In this document: positions 45,671 to 57,253 of the stretch, piece by piece
How the letters are laid out: each line of letters starts with the position of its first letter
Position numbering within the stretch: the stretch's first letter is position 1
Assembly (NCBI RefSeq): GCF_030732095.1
Contig: NZ_JAVAMQ010000006.1
Coordinates: forward strand, 124,001-188,000
Source: Paracoccus spongiarum
Lineage (GTDB): Bacteria; Pseudomonadota; Alphaproteobacteria; Rhodobacterales; Rhodobacteraceae
Reading direction: 5' to 3'
Length of the DNA: 64,000 nucleotides
Position numbers and translations under genes: made by a program
Notes under the pieces: generated by a model
Database searches by the model: none
Seen by the model: the letters and a program-made list of their open reading frames with translations, nothing else
What the model was told of the DNA's origin: nothing

Positions 45671-47563
45671 CTACAGGAACAGCCGGAACCGCGCAAAGCC
45701 GCCCTCGGCCGCGCCGTCATACTCGATCCGTGCCTTGTGGCGCTCCGCCACCCGGTCCAGATGCGCCAGCCCGCCCGGCCCCGAATTGAACAGCGCCGAG
45801 GTTCCCGGCATCGGGACAAAGCGCCAGTGCGGCGGCGCGTCGATGGCGACCGACCGGCGGCGCCGAATATAGTGGCGCAGCACGTCGCGGGTCAGGTCGT
45901 CGGTCTTCAGCGCCAGTTCGTTGTCGGCGACCAGCGGGCTGAACAGCCCGCAGCCGGCCAGCCGGTAGGAGTTGGTCGCCAGCACGAAGATGTCCTCGGC
46001 GCCGACCGGGCGGCCCTGCCAGCGCAGCTCGCGGATGCGGCGCGATTGCGGTGCCAGCAGCCGGCCGTCGGGGGCAAAGCGCGCCGGGGCCGACAGGTCC
46101 ACCTGCCAGGTGATGCCGTCCACGACGTCGAAATTGTAGCAGGGAAAGGCCGGATCGATCAGCGGACTGTCCGTGCTGCCCGGCGCGACGCGGCGGAACA
46201 GGCTGGCCGATCGCTCCAGCCAGTCGGCCAGCTGCGCCCCGCTGAGGCGGATGGCGCAGATCCGGTTGGGAAAGAAATAGAGGTCGGCCAGGTTGCGCAG
46301 GCTCAGCGGGCCGGGCGGCACGTCGGTGTAGTGCTGCGGTCCGCCGCGGCCGCCGGCGCGGAACGGCGCCGAGGCCGACAGCACCGGATAGCCCTCCCAC
46401 GGGCTGCCCTTCAGCCGCTGCCGGACATGCCAGCGCTGCGCCATGTTGACCAGCCGCAGCCCCGGATCGTCGCCGATGACCGAGAAATAGCTGTTCAGCG
46501 CGGTGGCGCTGCGGCCGACGCGGCGGCGCAGGTGGCGCAGCGTCTCGCGGTGGGCGCCCAGCACCGGCCGGGCCACTTGCGCGAGGCTGGGCAGGGCGGC
46601 ATCGACCGATTCCGCCCGCGCCGAGGCCGCGGCGACCCGCCAGCCTCCGGCACCGTCGGGCCGCAATTGCAGGTCGATCACGCCCAGATGCGAGCCGCCG
46701 AAGCCGGGCATGACGGCCGGCTTGCCCGCCAGCGTGCCGGCGACCGGGTCGATGCCCGGCGCGGCGGGGAAGTCGGGGCCGGGAAAGACCTCGTGCGTGT
46801 GGCCGGCCACGACCGCGTCGATGCCGGGGATCGCGGCCAGCGCGGCGGCGGCGTTTTCAAGTCCGGGGCGCGGCTCGGCCCGGCCGATGCCGCTATGGGC
46901 CAGCGCGATGACGATCTGCGCGCCCTCGGCCCGCATCTCGGGGATCACCCGGCGGGCGGTCTCGAGGATGTCGTCGCAGGCCAGCTGGTCGGACAGGTCG
47001 CGGTCCCATTCGGCGGTGCGCGGCGGCAGGAAGCCGACGATTCCCACCGCCACCTCGACCCGGCGGCCATGCCAGTCGATCATCTCGCGCCGCAGGATCA
47101 CATGGCGGCGGAAGGACGGGCCGCGCCGCACCCGCAGGTTGGCGGCAAGGAAGGGAAAGCCCGCCCGCGCCGTCACCGCGCGCAGGAAGGACAGGCCGAA
47201 ATTGAAATCGTGATTTCCCAGCGCCGCGGCGTCATAGCCCATCGCGTTCATCGCCGCGATCGCCGGATGGATGCGCCGCAATTCCCGCCCGATGCCCGCC
47301 GCGGCAAGATCGCCAAGCGGCGTGCCCTGCAGGAAATCGCCATTGTCCAGCAGCAGCGCGTTGCGCACCTCGGCGCGGCGGATCTCGACCAGAGAGGCGG
47401 TGCGCGCCAGCCCGACCCGGTCGCAGGGCCGCCCGGTGAAGTAGTTGTAGGGCAGCACGTTCATGTGCATGTCGGTGGTGGCGAGAATGCGCAGGCCAAG
47501 CCCGGTGTCGTGCCCTGCGGCCATCGCCGCGCAAGTCGATGTGTCGCCTCTGCCGTCGGGCAT
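45671..47563 (-). CDS. 5'-nucleotidase / 2',3'-cyclic-nucleotide phosphodiesterase family protein
   Basis: 630 residues. Metallophosphatase motifs: ATTDMHMN, DNGDFLQGTP, LGNHDFNFG, AHSGIG and AGHTHEVFPG. A C-terminal 5'-nucleotidase domain follows (about 380-600) with CAIRLSGAQLADWLE and FDVVDGITWQVDLS. The fold is that of UshA/CpdB, which are normally periplasmic. The chosen start (47563, with GGAGAA upstream) and the longer open frame to 47662 both lack a hydrophobic signal peptide, so the enzyme may be cytoplasmic or its start differs. Substrate not determinable. Confidence 0.85.
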   Translation of the reverse strand: MPDGRGDTSTCAAMAAGHDTGLGLRILATTDMHMNVLPYNYFTGRPCDRVGLARTASLVEIRRAEVRNALLLDNGDFLQGTPLGDLAAAGIGRELRRIHPAIAAMNAMGYDAAALGNHDFNFGLSFLRAVTARAGFPFLAANLRVRRGPSFRRHVILRREMIDWHGRRVEVAVGIVGFLPPRTAEWDRDLSDQLACDDILETARRVIPEMRAEGAQIVIALAHSGIGRAEPRPGLENAAAALAAIPGIDAVVAGHTHEVFPGPDFPAAPGIDPVAGTLAGKPAVMPGFGGSHLGVIDLQLRPDGAGGWRVAAASARAESVDAALPSLAQVARPVLGAHRETLRHLRRRVGRSATALNSYFSVIGDDPGLRLVNMAQRWHVRQRLKGSPWEGYPVLSASAPFRAGGRGGPQHYTDVPPGPLSLRNLADLYFFPNRICAIRLSGAQLADWLERSASLFRRVAPGSTDSPLIDPAFPCYNFDVVDGITWQVDLSAPARFAPDGRLLAPQSRRIRELRWQGRPVGAEDIFVLATNSYRLAGCGLFSPLVADNELALKTDDLTRDVLRHYIRRRRSVAIDAPPHWRFVPMPGTSALFNSGPGGLAHLDRVAERHKARIEYDGAAEGGFARFRLFL

Positions 47564-47893
47564 CCGGGTTCTCCGTCGCCGCAGCACCGGCCGTTCCGTC
47601 ACATGATGCTTGATCGGCCCGGACTGCCTCGCCACCCTAGAGGAAGGCGCGGCATTTCTCAACCTTTGATTGTATTTTCACGACGCATCTGTCCCCTGAC
47701 GCGGATCGCCAGTCAAATTGACCAAAAGGACAGGATTTCAGCCGCCGCCGAATCTGCCATAACTGCCCTGTGTAAAGAGTAGCGTCTCGAATACCGATGT
47801 GCCGGTTGAAGAGGTCTTCGTGTTTGGACTATGAGCGGCCAGAAGGCCGCTTGTCGTTCCGGCAGGTCCGGTGTTTGTGACGGGTGTTACCTG
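47564..47893. other. 330-base divergent intergenic region
   Basis: Contains the divergent promoters of the 5'-nucleotidase and SRPBCC genes, somewhat AT-rich around 47655-47735. TTGACC at 47717-47722 is a possible + strand -35 box without a clear -10. GCGGCC-AGAA-GGCCGC (47835-47850) followed by TTGT forms a hairpin in the SRPBCC leader. A 21-codon in-frame extension from 47831 is possible but unlike the family. No other gene is seen. Confidence 0.4.
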
Positions 47894-48340
47894 ATGAAGT
47901 TTTCGACACGCTTCGACGTGGACAGCACGGCGGACGACCTGTTCGCCGCAATCAGCGATTTCAACCGGCTCGAGCGCGTGCTGCGGCGGCGCGGCACCAG
48001 CGTCAGCCGGGTCGCGCCGGACGCCGGGCCGGTCGGCTGGCTGATCGGCTTCGACTGGCGCGGACGCCCGCGCAAGCTGCGCCTCGAGGTGACGCGCAGC
48101 GACCCGCCCGAGCATCTGACCATGGCCGGCACCTCCGAGGCGCTGGACGTGGCCATCGAGGCCAGCGTGGTCGCGCTGAGCCCGAGCCGGTCCCGCCTGA
48201 TCTTCGAGACCACGCTGCGCCCGCGCAACATGCGGGCAAGGCTGATGCTGCAGACCGCCAAGCTGGCCAAGCCGCAGCTGGACCGCAAATACGACCGGCG
48301 CATCGCCGAGTTTCTCGACCACATGCGGGCCCGCGCCTGA
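47894..48340 (+). CDS. SRPBCC (START-like) family protein
   Basis: 148 residues with the polyketide-cyclase/START-like start MKFSTRFDVDSTADDLFAAI and alternating strands ending in the long helix RKYDRRIAEFLDHMRAR. These helix-grip proteins bind hydrophobic ligands in a cavity; the ligand here is unknown. The ATG at 47894 lacks a strong ribosome site. It is convergent with pheA, 18 bases apart. Confidence 0.8.
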   Translation: MKFSTRFDVDSTADDLFAAISDFNRLERVLRRRGTSVSRVAPDAGPVGWLIGFDWRGRPRKLRLEVTRSDPPEHLTMAGTSEALDVAIEASVVALSPSRSRLIFETTLRPRNMRARLMLQTAKLAKPQLDRKYDRRIAEFLDHMRARA

Positions 48341-48358
48341 GCGCGGGGGCGATGCCTC

Positions 48359-49216
48359 TCAGGCCGGGCTGTCGCGCAGTTGCGCCGCCCGCAGCGGCGC
48401 GGCCGGATAGACGCCCAGCACGTTCAGCATCGAGGTGAAATAGGCCAGCTCGTCCATCGCGCGACGCACATCGTCGTCCTCGGGGTGGCCCTCGATATCG
48501 GCATAGAACTGCGTGGCGGTGAACACGCCGTCGACCATGTAGCTTTCCAGCTTTGTCATGTTGACGCCATTCGTCGCGAACCCGCCCATCGCCTTGTAGA
48601 GCGCGGCCGGAATGTTGCGGACCCGAAAGACGAAGCTGGTCAGCATCCGGTCGGACCGGCGGCTGAAATCGGGCTGGCGCGCCATGATCAGAAAGCGGGT
48701 CGTGTTGTTCTGGCGGTCCTCGATCTGGTCGGCCAGCCGGTCGAGGCCATAGATTTCGGCGGCCAGCGGCGCGGCCAGCGCGGCCAGCGACGGATTGCCG
48801 CGGGCGGCGACCTCGCGGGCCGATCCGGCCGTGTCGGCGCCGGTCACCGGGTGGATGCCGTGGCGGCGCATGAACCCGCGGCACTGGCCCAGCAGGACCG
48901 TGTGGCTCATCGCCTCGCGGACCTGGGACAGCGGCGTGCCGGGCACGGCCAGCAGGCTGATATGCACCCTGACGAAGGCTTCCTCGATGATGTGCAGGCC
49001 GGATTCGGGCAGCAGGTGATGGATATCGGCGACCCGGCCATAGGTCGAATTCTCGACCGGCAGCATCGCCAGATCGGCCGCGCCGGTGCGCACGGCCTCG
49101 ATCACCTCCTCGAAGGTGCGGCAGGGCAGCGGCTCCATCGCCGGCCGCGCGCTGCGGCAGGCCTCGTGGCTGTAGGCGCCGGGTTCGCCCTGGAATGCGA
49201 TGCGGTTGGTGGTCAT
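48359..49216 (-). CDS. pheA: Prephenate dehydratase
   Basis: 285 residues, monofunctional form without chorismate mutase. It converts prephenate to phenylpyruvate in phenylalanine synthesis. The catalytic domain (1-185) begins IAFQGEPGAYSHEA and includes MLPVENSTYGRV and the NNTTRFLIM active-site motif. The regulatory ACT domain (about 195-275) contains FVFRVRNIPAALYKAMGGFA and the Phe-binding LESYMVDG. It is divergent from cycM with a 121-base gap between the two start codons. Confidence 0.95.
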   Translation of the reverse strand: MTTNRIAFQGEPGAYSHEACRSARPAMEPLPCRTFEEVIEAVRTGAADLAMLPVENSTYGRVADIHHLLPESGLHIIEEAFVRVHISLLAVPGTPLSQVREAMSHTVLLGQCRGFMRRHGIHPVTGADTAGSAREVAARGNPSLAALAAPLAAEIYGLDRLADQIEDRQNNTTRFLIMARQPDFSRRSDRMLTSFVFRVRNIPAALYKAMGGFATNGVNMTKLESYMVDGVFTATQFYADIEGHPEDDDVRRAMDELAYFTSMLNVLGVYPAAPLRAAQLRDSPA

Positions 49217-49265
49217 GGGCCGGCCTTCACTGTCCGAATTTTGAATGCCCTCGGGTAACTATACC

Positions 49266-49295
49266 TTGATCCCCCAAAGCGAAAGCGGATAGATA
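49266..49295 (+). promoter_or_regulatory. Possible promoter of cycM
   Basis: TTGATC (49266-49271) and TAGATA (49290-49295) with an 18-base spacer, 43 bases before the cycM ATG. The match is moderate. Confidence 0.35.
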
Positions 49296-49337
49296 CGGGC
49301 CGGATTGACGAGCTTACCAATGCGGGGACCGCGCGCG

Positions 49338-49877
49338 ATGTTCAACACCATGACCGTGACCAAGGCCGCCGGCGCGCTGATCGGCGCGCTGCTGTTTCTG
49401 ATGCTGGCCAACTGGGCGGCCAGCGGTCTTTACCATGTCGGCTCTGCCGGCGGCGGCGAGGGCCACGGGGAAAGCGCGCAGGCCTACACGATCCCCGTCG
49501 AGGAAAGCGAGGGCGGCGGCGAGGCCGAGGCCGAGGAGGAGATCGACTTTGCCGCGCTGATGGAGGCCGCCGATCCGGCCGCCGGCGAGAAGGGCTTCGG
49601 CAAGTGCAAGGCCTGCCACAAGCTGGATGGCAGCGATGGCGTCGGTCCGCATCTGAACGGCGTGGTCGGCCGCGCGGTCGCCAGCGTCAGCGGCTTTGCC
49701 TATTCGGATGCGATGGTCTCCCATGCCGGCGAGGCGCCCGAGTGGACGCCCGAGGCTCTGCAGGAATTCCTGACCAACCCCAAGGCGGATGTGCCGGGCA
49801 CCAAGATGTCCTTTGCCGGCCTCAAGAAGCCCGAGGAGCGCGCCGACCTGATCGCCTATCTGCAGTCGCAGCAATAG
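49338..49877 (+). CDS. cycM: Membrane-anchored cytochrome c552 (CycM-like)
   Basis: 179 residues: an N-terminal uncleaved membrane anchor ([20 protein letters not shown]), a flexible acidic, Gly/Glu-rich linker (about 40-85) and a class I cytochrome c domain with heme site CKACH and axial Met in GTKMSFAG. It closely resembles Paracoccus denitrificans c552, which carries electrons from the bc1 complex to the aa3 oxidase within the membrane. The start at 49338 matches that family (MFNTMTVTK); frames from 49305 and 49320 add a polar extension. Maturation would use the Ccm system encoded at 17-21 kb. Confidence 0.9.
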   Translation: MFNTMTVTKAAGALIGALLFLMLANWAASGLYHVGSAGGGEGHGESAQAYTIPVEESEGGGEAEAEEEIDFAALMEAADPAAGEKGFGKCKACHKLDGSDGVGPHLNGVVGRAVASVSGFAYSDAMVSHAGEAPEWTPEALQEFLTNPKADVPGTKMSFAGLKKPEERADLIAYLQSQQ

Positions 49878-49946
49878 GTCCGCCGGACAGCGCCGGCGCC
49901 GGATGCGGGGCGCGGGGAAACCCGCGCCCTTTCCGTCATGCGCCGC

Positions 49947-49985
49947 GGCCGGTTCGGGCGGCCGGTTCGGGCGACCGGTTCGGGC
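49947..49985. repeat. Three tandem 13-bp repeats
   Basis: GGCCGGTTCGGGC at 49947-49959 and 49960-49972, then GACCGGTTCGGGC at 49973-49985, with a partial fourth copy. They lie in the 200-base gap between cycM and yejA, which otherwise shows no gene. No regulatory role is evident. Confidence 0.7.
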
Positions 49986-50077
49986 GACGGGCGCGGGGGC
50001 TCACGAAAACGCGGCTTGATCGTCCGCGCCGCGCTGGCCTAGCGTGACCCCCGAATGACCCATGCAGGAGCCTGCCG

Positions 50078-51997
50078 ATGCGCCGTTTCGCCCTGATCGC
50101 CGGACTTGCCGTTCTGGCGGGCAACCTGCCCGCGCTGGCGCAGCCGACCGAGGCGGCGGCGGAAACAGCGGCCGAGACTGCGGCCGAAGCGCCGGCCGGT
50201 TCGGGTGCCAAGGCCGAGACGATCATCACCAGCCACGGCATCGGGGTTTTCGACGACCTGCGCCTGCCGGCCGATTTCAAGCATCTGGCCTATGTGAACC
50301 CCGAGGCGCCCAAGGGCGGCGAGATCGCCGAGGCCATCCCGAACTCGACCGGCTTCGACAACTACAACCCCTTCACCTTCCGCGGCCGGGCGGCGGTGCT
50401 GTCCTCGTCGATGCTGGAATCGATCCTGACCACCACCGCCGACGAGGTGGGCGCGGCCTACTGCCTGCTGTGCAGCGAGCTGGAGTATCCCGAAAGCCGC
50501 GACTGGGTGATCTTCCGCCTGCGCCCCGAGGCGCGCTTCAGCGACGGCACGCCGCTGACCGCGCATGACGTGCTGTTCAGCTACGAGACGCTGCGCGACA
50601 AGGGGCTGTCGTCGTTCCGGGTCATCATCGGCCAGCAGGTCGCCAAGGCCGAGGTCATCGACGACCACAGCATCCGGTTCATCTTCACCCCCGACTATCC
50701 GCGCCGCGACGTGATCCAGTCGGTCGGCAGCCTGCCGGTGTTCAGCCGCAAGGATTTCGCCGACAACGGGCGCGACCTGGAACAGACGATGGACAAGCCG
50801 ATGATCGGCTCGGGCCCCTATGTGTTCGAGCGCGCCGACATCAACCGGGCCGTCGTCTATCGCCGCGATCCCGACTACTGGGGCGCAGATCTGCCGATCA
50901 ATGTCGGCCGCTACAATTTCGACCGCATCCGCTTCGAGTATTTCGCCGATTACGACGCCGCGTTCGAGGCTTTCAAGGCCGGCGAATACACCTTCCGCCG
51001 CGAGGTCAGCAGCATCATCTGGGCGACGCGCTACGATTTCCCGGCGCTGAGCAATGGCTGGGTCGTCCGCGAGACCCTGCCCGACGGCAATATCGCCTCC
51101 GGGCAGGCCTGGGTGCTGAACCTGCGCCGCCCCGACTGGCAGGACATCCGCGTGCGCAAGGCGGTGGGGTTGGTGTTCAACTTCGAATGGTCGAACGCCT
51201 CGCTGTTCTACGGTCTTTACGACCGCGTCCACAGCTTCTGGGACAACAGCGACCTGGCCGCCAGCGGCCCGCCCTCGCAGGGCGAGATCGCGCTGCTCGA
51301 GCCGGTGGCCGGGGACCTGCCGCAGGGCATCCTCACCGAGGATGCGGCGATGGCCTCGGTCAGCGGCGACCGCCAGCTTGACCGCGCGAACCTGCGCCGG
51401 GCCGCGGCGCTGCTGGACGAGGCGGGCTGGACCGTGGGCGAGGGCGGGATGCGGCGCAACGGCGAGGGCCGGGTGCTGACGCTGGAGATCCTCAATGACA
51501 GCCAGACCTTCGACCGGGTCATCAACCCCTGGGTCCAGAACCTGCGCGCGCTGGGCATCGACGCGCGCAATGTCCGCGTCGACAACGCCGAATACGAGAA
51601 CCGCAAGCGCAGCCATGATTTCGATGTCATCAGCGATCACCTGGGGCAGGACGAGATCCCCGGCGCCGGGCTGCAGCAATATTTCGGATCGGCCAATGTG
51701 GGCGATGTGTTCAACGCGATGGGGCTGGCCAATCCGGCCATCGACACCCTGATCGGTCATGTCGAGGCCGCCGACAGCCGCGACCGGCTGACCATTGCCA
51801 CCCGCGCGCTGGACCGCGCCCTGCGCAGCCTCAGCTTCTGGGTGCCGCAATGGTACAACGCCAATCACCTGGTCGCCTATTACGACCAGTATGGCCGGCC
51901 CGAGACGCTGCCGCCCTACAGCCTGGGCGAGCTGGACTTCTGGTGGTACGACGAGGCGAAGGCAAAGGCGCTGCGCGAGGCGGGTGCGCTGCGCTAG
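50078..51997 (+). CDS. yejA: Peptide/oligopeptide ABC transporter substrate-binding protein (YejA-like)
   Basis: 639 residues: a signal peptide (RRFALIAGLAVLAGNLPALA), a short Ala/Glu/Thr low-complexity stretch (ETAAETAAEAPA), then a family 5 solute-binding domain with ITSHGIGVFDDLRLPADFKH and the DKPMIGSGPYVFE segment. YejA-type proteins deliver peptides (microcin C, muropeptide-like or defensive peptides in other bacteria) to YejBEF. It is the first gene of yejABEF. GCAGGAGCC upstream is the ribosome site. Confidence 0.92.
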   Translation: MRRFALIAGLAVLAGNLPALAQPTEAAAETAAETAAEAPAGSGAKAETIITSHGIGVFDDLRLPADFKHLAYVNPEAPKGGEIAEAIPNSTGFDNYNPFTFRGRAAVLSSSMLESILTTTADEVGAAYCLLCSELEYPESRDWVIFRLRPEARFSDGTPLTAHDVLFSYETLRDKGLSSFRVIIGQQVAKAEVIDDHSIRFIFTPDYPRRDVIQSVGSLPVFSRKDFADNGRDLEQTMDKPMIGSGPYVFERADINRAVVYRRDPDYWGADLPINVGRYNFDRIRFEYFADYDAAFEAFKAGEYTFRREVSSIIWATRYDFPALSNGWVVRETLPDGNIASGQAWVLNLRRPDWQDIRVRKAVGLVFNFEWSNASLFYGLYDRVHSFWDNSDLAASGPPSQGEIALLEPVAGDLPQGILTEDAAMASVSGDRQLDRANLRRAAALLDEAGWTVGEGGMRRNGEGRVLTLEILNDSQTFDRVINPWVQNLRALGIDARNVRVDNAEYENRKRSHDFDVISDHLGQDEIPGAGLQQYFGSANVGDVFNAMGLANPAIDTLIGHVEAADSRDRLTIATRALDRALRSLSFWVPQWYNANHLVAYYDQYGRPETLPPYSLGELDFWWYDEAKAKALREAGALR

Positions 51998-52102
51998 GCC
52001 AATTCTCTTGATTTCCCGGACGCGATTGCCGAAAAGGCGTCACAACCGAACAGGGCCGCAAAGGCTCGCATGGTCCCCAGGGGCGGGCAGAAGGGCAGGC
52101 AG

Positions 52103-53182
52103 ATGGGTGCCTATATCCTGCGGCGTTTGCTGCTGATCATCCCCACGCTGATCGGCATCATGCTGGTCAACTTCACCCTGACCCAGTTCGTTCCCGGCGG
52201 CCCGATCGAACAGATCGCCGCGCAGGTGCAGGGCGAGGGCGACGTGTTCCGCAACATCACAGGCGGCGGGGCCGAGGCGGGCGCGGGCGGCGTGCAGGAC
52301 CAGTATCAGGGCGCGCGGGGCCTGCCGCCGGAATTCATCGCCCAGCTGGAGAAGGAATTCGGCTTCGACAAGCCGCCGGTCGAACGCTTCCTGTCCATGC
52401 TGTGGAACTATGTCCGCTTCGATTTCGGCACCTCGTGGTTCCGCTCGATCAGCGTGATCGACCTGGTGATCGAGAAGATGCCGGTCTCGATCACCCTGGG
52501 GCTGTGGTCGACGCTGCTGGCCTATCTGATCTCGATCCCGCTGGGGATCGCCAAGGCGGTCCGCGACGGCACGCGCTTCGACACCTGGACCTCAGGCGTC
52601 ATCATCATGGGCTATGCGATCCCGGCCTTCCTCTTCGCGGTGCTGCTGATGGTGCTGTTCGCGGGCGGCAGCTACTGGAAGATCTTTCCCCTGCGCGGCC
52701 TGACCAGCGACAATTTCGCCGACCTCGACACCTGGGGCAAGATCAAGGATTATGCCTGGCACGTCACCCTGCCGGTGCTCGCCTCGACGATCTCCAGCTT
52801 TGCCACGCTGACGCTGCTGACCAAGAACAGCTTTCTCGACGAGATCAACAAGCAGTATGTGATGACCGCGCGCGCCAAGGGGCTGACGGAACGGCGGGTG
52901 CTGTATGGCCATGTCTTCCGCAACGCCATGCTGATCGTGATCGCGGGCTTTCCGGCGATGTTCCTCGGGGTGTTCTTCGGCGCGTCGATCCTGATCGAGA
53001 CGATCTTCTCGCTGGACGGGCTGGGCCGGCTGGGCTTCGAGGCGGCGGTGCAGCGCGATTATCCGGTGATCTTCGGCACGCTTTACGTCTTTGGCCTGAT
53101 GAGCCTGATCGTCGGCATCCTGTCGGATCTGATGTATGTCTTCGTCGATCCACGCATCGACTTTGAATCGAGGGCCGGGTGA
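52103..53182 (+). CDS. yejB: Microcin C/peptide ABC transporter permease YejB
   Basis: 359 residues with six membrane helices. The first ([22 protein letters not shown]) is followed by a long periplasmic loop containing the YejB-specific insert ([20 protein letters not shown]). The permease coupling motif [20 protein letters not shown] is near residue 255. The start at 52103 follows AAGGGCAGGCAG; a frame from 52070 is longer but lacks a site. The stop shares a base with the yejE start. Confidence 0.93.
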   Translation: MGAYILRRLLLIIPTLIGIMLVNFTLTQFVPGGPIEQIAAQVQGEGDVFRNITGGGAEAGAGGVQDQYQGARGLPPEFIAQLEKEFGFDKPPVERFLSMLWNYVRFDFGTSWFRSISVIDLVIEKMPVSITLGLWSTLLAYLISIPLGIAKAVRDGTRFDTWTSGVIIMGYAIPAFLFAVLLMVLFAGGSYWKIFPLRGLTSDNFADLDTWGKIKDYAWHVTLPVLASTISSFATLTLLTKNSFLDEINKQYVMTARAKGLTERRVLYGHVFRNAMLIVIAGFPAMFLGVFFGASILIETIFSLDGLGRLGFEAAVQRDYPVIFGTLYVFGLMSLIVGILSDLMYVFVDPRIDFESRAG

Positions 53183-54281
53183 TGGCGCTGTCGGAACTGA
53201 ACCGCCGCCGCTGGCGCAGCTTCCGGCGCAATGGCCGGGCCTTCTGGTCGCTGGTGATCTTTTCGGTCCTGTTCCTGGTGGCGATGCTGGCCGAGGTCGT
53301 GGCCAACGACAAGCCGATCCTGGTCAGCTATCGGGGCGAGTTGCATGTTCCGGCCTACCGCTTCTATCCCGAGACCGCCTTCGGCGGCGATTTCGGCACC
53401 GAGGCGATCTATCGCGACGAGGCCGTGCAATGCCTGATCGTCACCGGCGGGCGCGAGGCGTGCTGGGACACGCCCGAGGACCTGATCGCCGCCGTGCGGG
53501 CCGGCACCAGCGATGTGCCCGAGGAGGAACAGGGCTGGATGATCTGGCCGCCGATTCCGTTCCACTACAAGACCATCAACAATGTCGGCAGCGCCCCCAG
53601 CGCGCCGGACGCCACCCATTGGCTGGGCACCGACGACACCGCGCGCGACGTGCTGGCGCGGGTGATATACGGGTTCCGCATCTCGATCCTCTTCACGCTG
53701 ATCGTGACCGTCATCGCCTCGACCATCGGCATCGCGGCCGGCGCGATCCAGGGCTATTTCGGCGGCCGCACCGATCTGGTGTTCCAGCGGGTGCTGGAGA
53801 TCTGGGCCTCGACGCCGGGGCTTTACGTCATCATCATCCTGTTCGCGATCCTCGGGCGCAGCTTCTGGCTGCTGGTCTTCGTCACCATCCTGTTCGGCTG
53901 GCCGGCGCTTGTCGGCGTGGTGCGGGCCGAGTTCCTGCGGGCGCGCAATTTCGAATATGTCCGCGCCGCCCGCGCGCTCGGGGTGGGCGACCGCACGATC
54001 ATGTTCCGCCACATCCTGCCCAACGCGATGGTCGCCACGCTGACCATGCTGCCCTTTGTCGTCACCGGCACGATCAGCGGGCTGGCGGCGCTGGACTATC
54101 TGGGCTACGGGCTGCCGGCCTCGGCCCCCTCGCTGGGCGAACTGGCCTTGCAGGCCAAGCAGAACCTGCAGGCGCCTTGGCTGGCCTTCACCGCCTTCTT
54201 CACCTTCGCGATCATGCTGTCGCTTCTGGTGTTCATCTTCGAGGGGGTCCGCGACGCCTTCGACCCCCGGAAGACCTTCAA

Positions 54282-54285
<4 letters not shown>
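53182..54285 (+). CDS. yejE: Microcin C/peptide ABC transporter permease YejE
   Basis: 367 residues with six membrane helices and the long periplasmic first loop typical of YejE (residues about 40-140, with LGTDDTARDVLARVIYGFR). The EAA-type coupling motif is VRAARALGVGDRTIMFRHIL. ATG at 53182 overlaps the yejB stop; a GTG three bases earlier is also possible. The end overlaps yejF by 4 bases (ATGA). Confidence 0.93.
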
Positions 54286-55999
<1,714 letters not shown>

Positions 56000-56003
<4 letters not shown>

Positions 56004-57223
56004 AGATCCTCTTCGTTCACCAGAACTTCCCCGGCCAGTTCCCGCATCTCGCTCCGGCGCTGGCCCGTCGCGGCCATCAGGTCGTGGCGCTGACCGACGA
56101 GAAGAACGACCGTCCCAGCCCGGTGCGCACGGTGCGCTACAAGGCGCCCGAGCCGGTCAAGACCACGGGCGTGCTGGGCCGCACCTATTCCGAACATGCC
56201 GAACGCGGGCTTCTGGCCGCGCGCGGCGCGCGGGCGCTGCGCGACCGCCACGGCTTCAGCCCGGATGTCATCATCGGCCACACCGGCTGGGGCGAGACGC
56301 TGTTCCTGCGCGAGATCTGGCCCGATGCCCGGCTGCTGGTCTATGCCGAGCTGATGTATCGCACCCGCGGCCATGACGTGGGCTTCGATCCCGAGATCCA
56401 TCCGGACAGCGACGAGGGGCGGTTCATGACCGTCGCGCGGTCGGCCCATCTTATACAGGGCATCGTGCAGGCCGATGCGGCCATTGCGCCGACCCGCTAT
56501 CAGGCTGACAGCTTTCCGCCCGAACTGCGCGGCAAGATCACCGTGATCCATGACGGCATCGACACGACGCGGGTCTGCCCGGACGCCGGGGCGCGGCTGA
56601 CCCTGCCCAGCGGGCAGCAGTTGCAGGGGGGCGACGAGGTGCTGAGCTTCGTGTCGCGCTCGCTGGAACCCTATCGCGGCTTTCACGTCCTCATGCGCGC
56701 GCTGCCCGCGGTGCTGGCCGCGCGGCCGCAGGCGCAGGTGGTGCTGGTCGGCGGCGAGGGCGTCAGCTATGGCAGCGCGCCCAGGGACGGGCGCGGCTGG
56801 AAGCAGATCATGCTGGAGGAACTGGGCGACCGGCTGGACCTGTCGCGGGTGCATTTCGTGGGCCGGCTGCCCTATGCGGAATATCTGTCGCTGATCCAGC
56901 TGGCGCGGGTGCATTGCTACCTGACCTATCCCTTCGTGCTGTCATGGTCGCTGACCGAGGCGCTGGCGGCGGGCGGCTATGTGGTCGCCTCGGACACGGC
57001 GCCGGTGCGGGAACTGATCCAGGACGGCCGCAACGGCCGGCTGGTGCCGTTCTTCGACGTGGCCGCGCTGTCGGCGGCGCTGATCCGCGGGCTTCAGGGC
57101 GATCCCGACGCCGCCCGGCTGCGCGACGCGGCGCGGCAGACCATCCTGGACGGATACGACCTGGCCCGCCACAGCCTGCCGCGCCAGATCGAATGGGTGG
57201 AAAGCGCGGGCGGGATGCGCTAG
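56000..57223 (+). CDS. Glycosyltransferase family 4-like protein
   Basis: 407 residues, GT-B fold. The N-terminal nucleotide-fold half starts ILFVHQNFPGQFPHLAPALA. The C-terminal half (about 195-400) has VIHDGIDTTRV, SRSLEPYRGFHVLMRALP and the donor-binding LSWSLTEALAAGGYVVASDT (E of the E-x7-E type). Donor and acceptor are unknown. No polysaccharide cluster is nearby; the gene is translationally coupled to yejF, an unusual neighbour. Confidence 0.87.
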
Positions 57224-57253
57224 ACCCTGCCGACTGGCAGAGAAGGCAGGCAG

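Noticed and set aside
45650..47782. A 710-codon + strand frame across the 5'-nucleotidase gene
   Set aside because: It is composed of Arg/Gly/Ala-rich shadow sequence with no motifs and also covers the SRP RNA region edge; the minus-strand frame has all metallophosphatase motifs.
49941..49993. GGTTCG repeats considered as tRNA T-arms
   Set aside because: They lack the TTCRANYC loop sequence and any acceptor or anticodon stem; they are simple 13-bp tandem repeats. No tRNA gene was found in the window.
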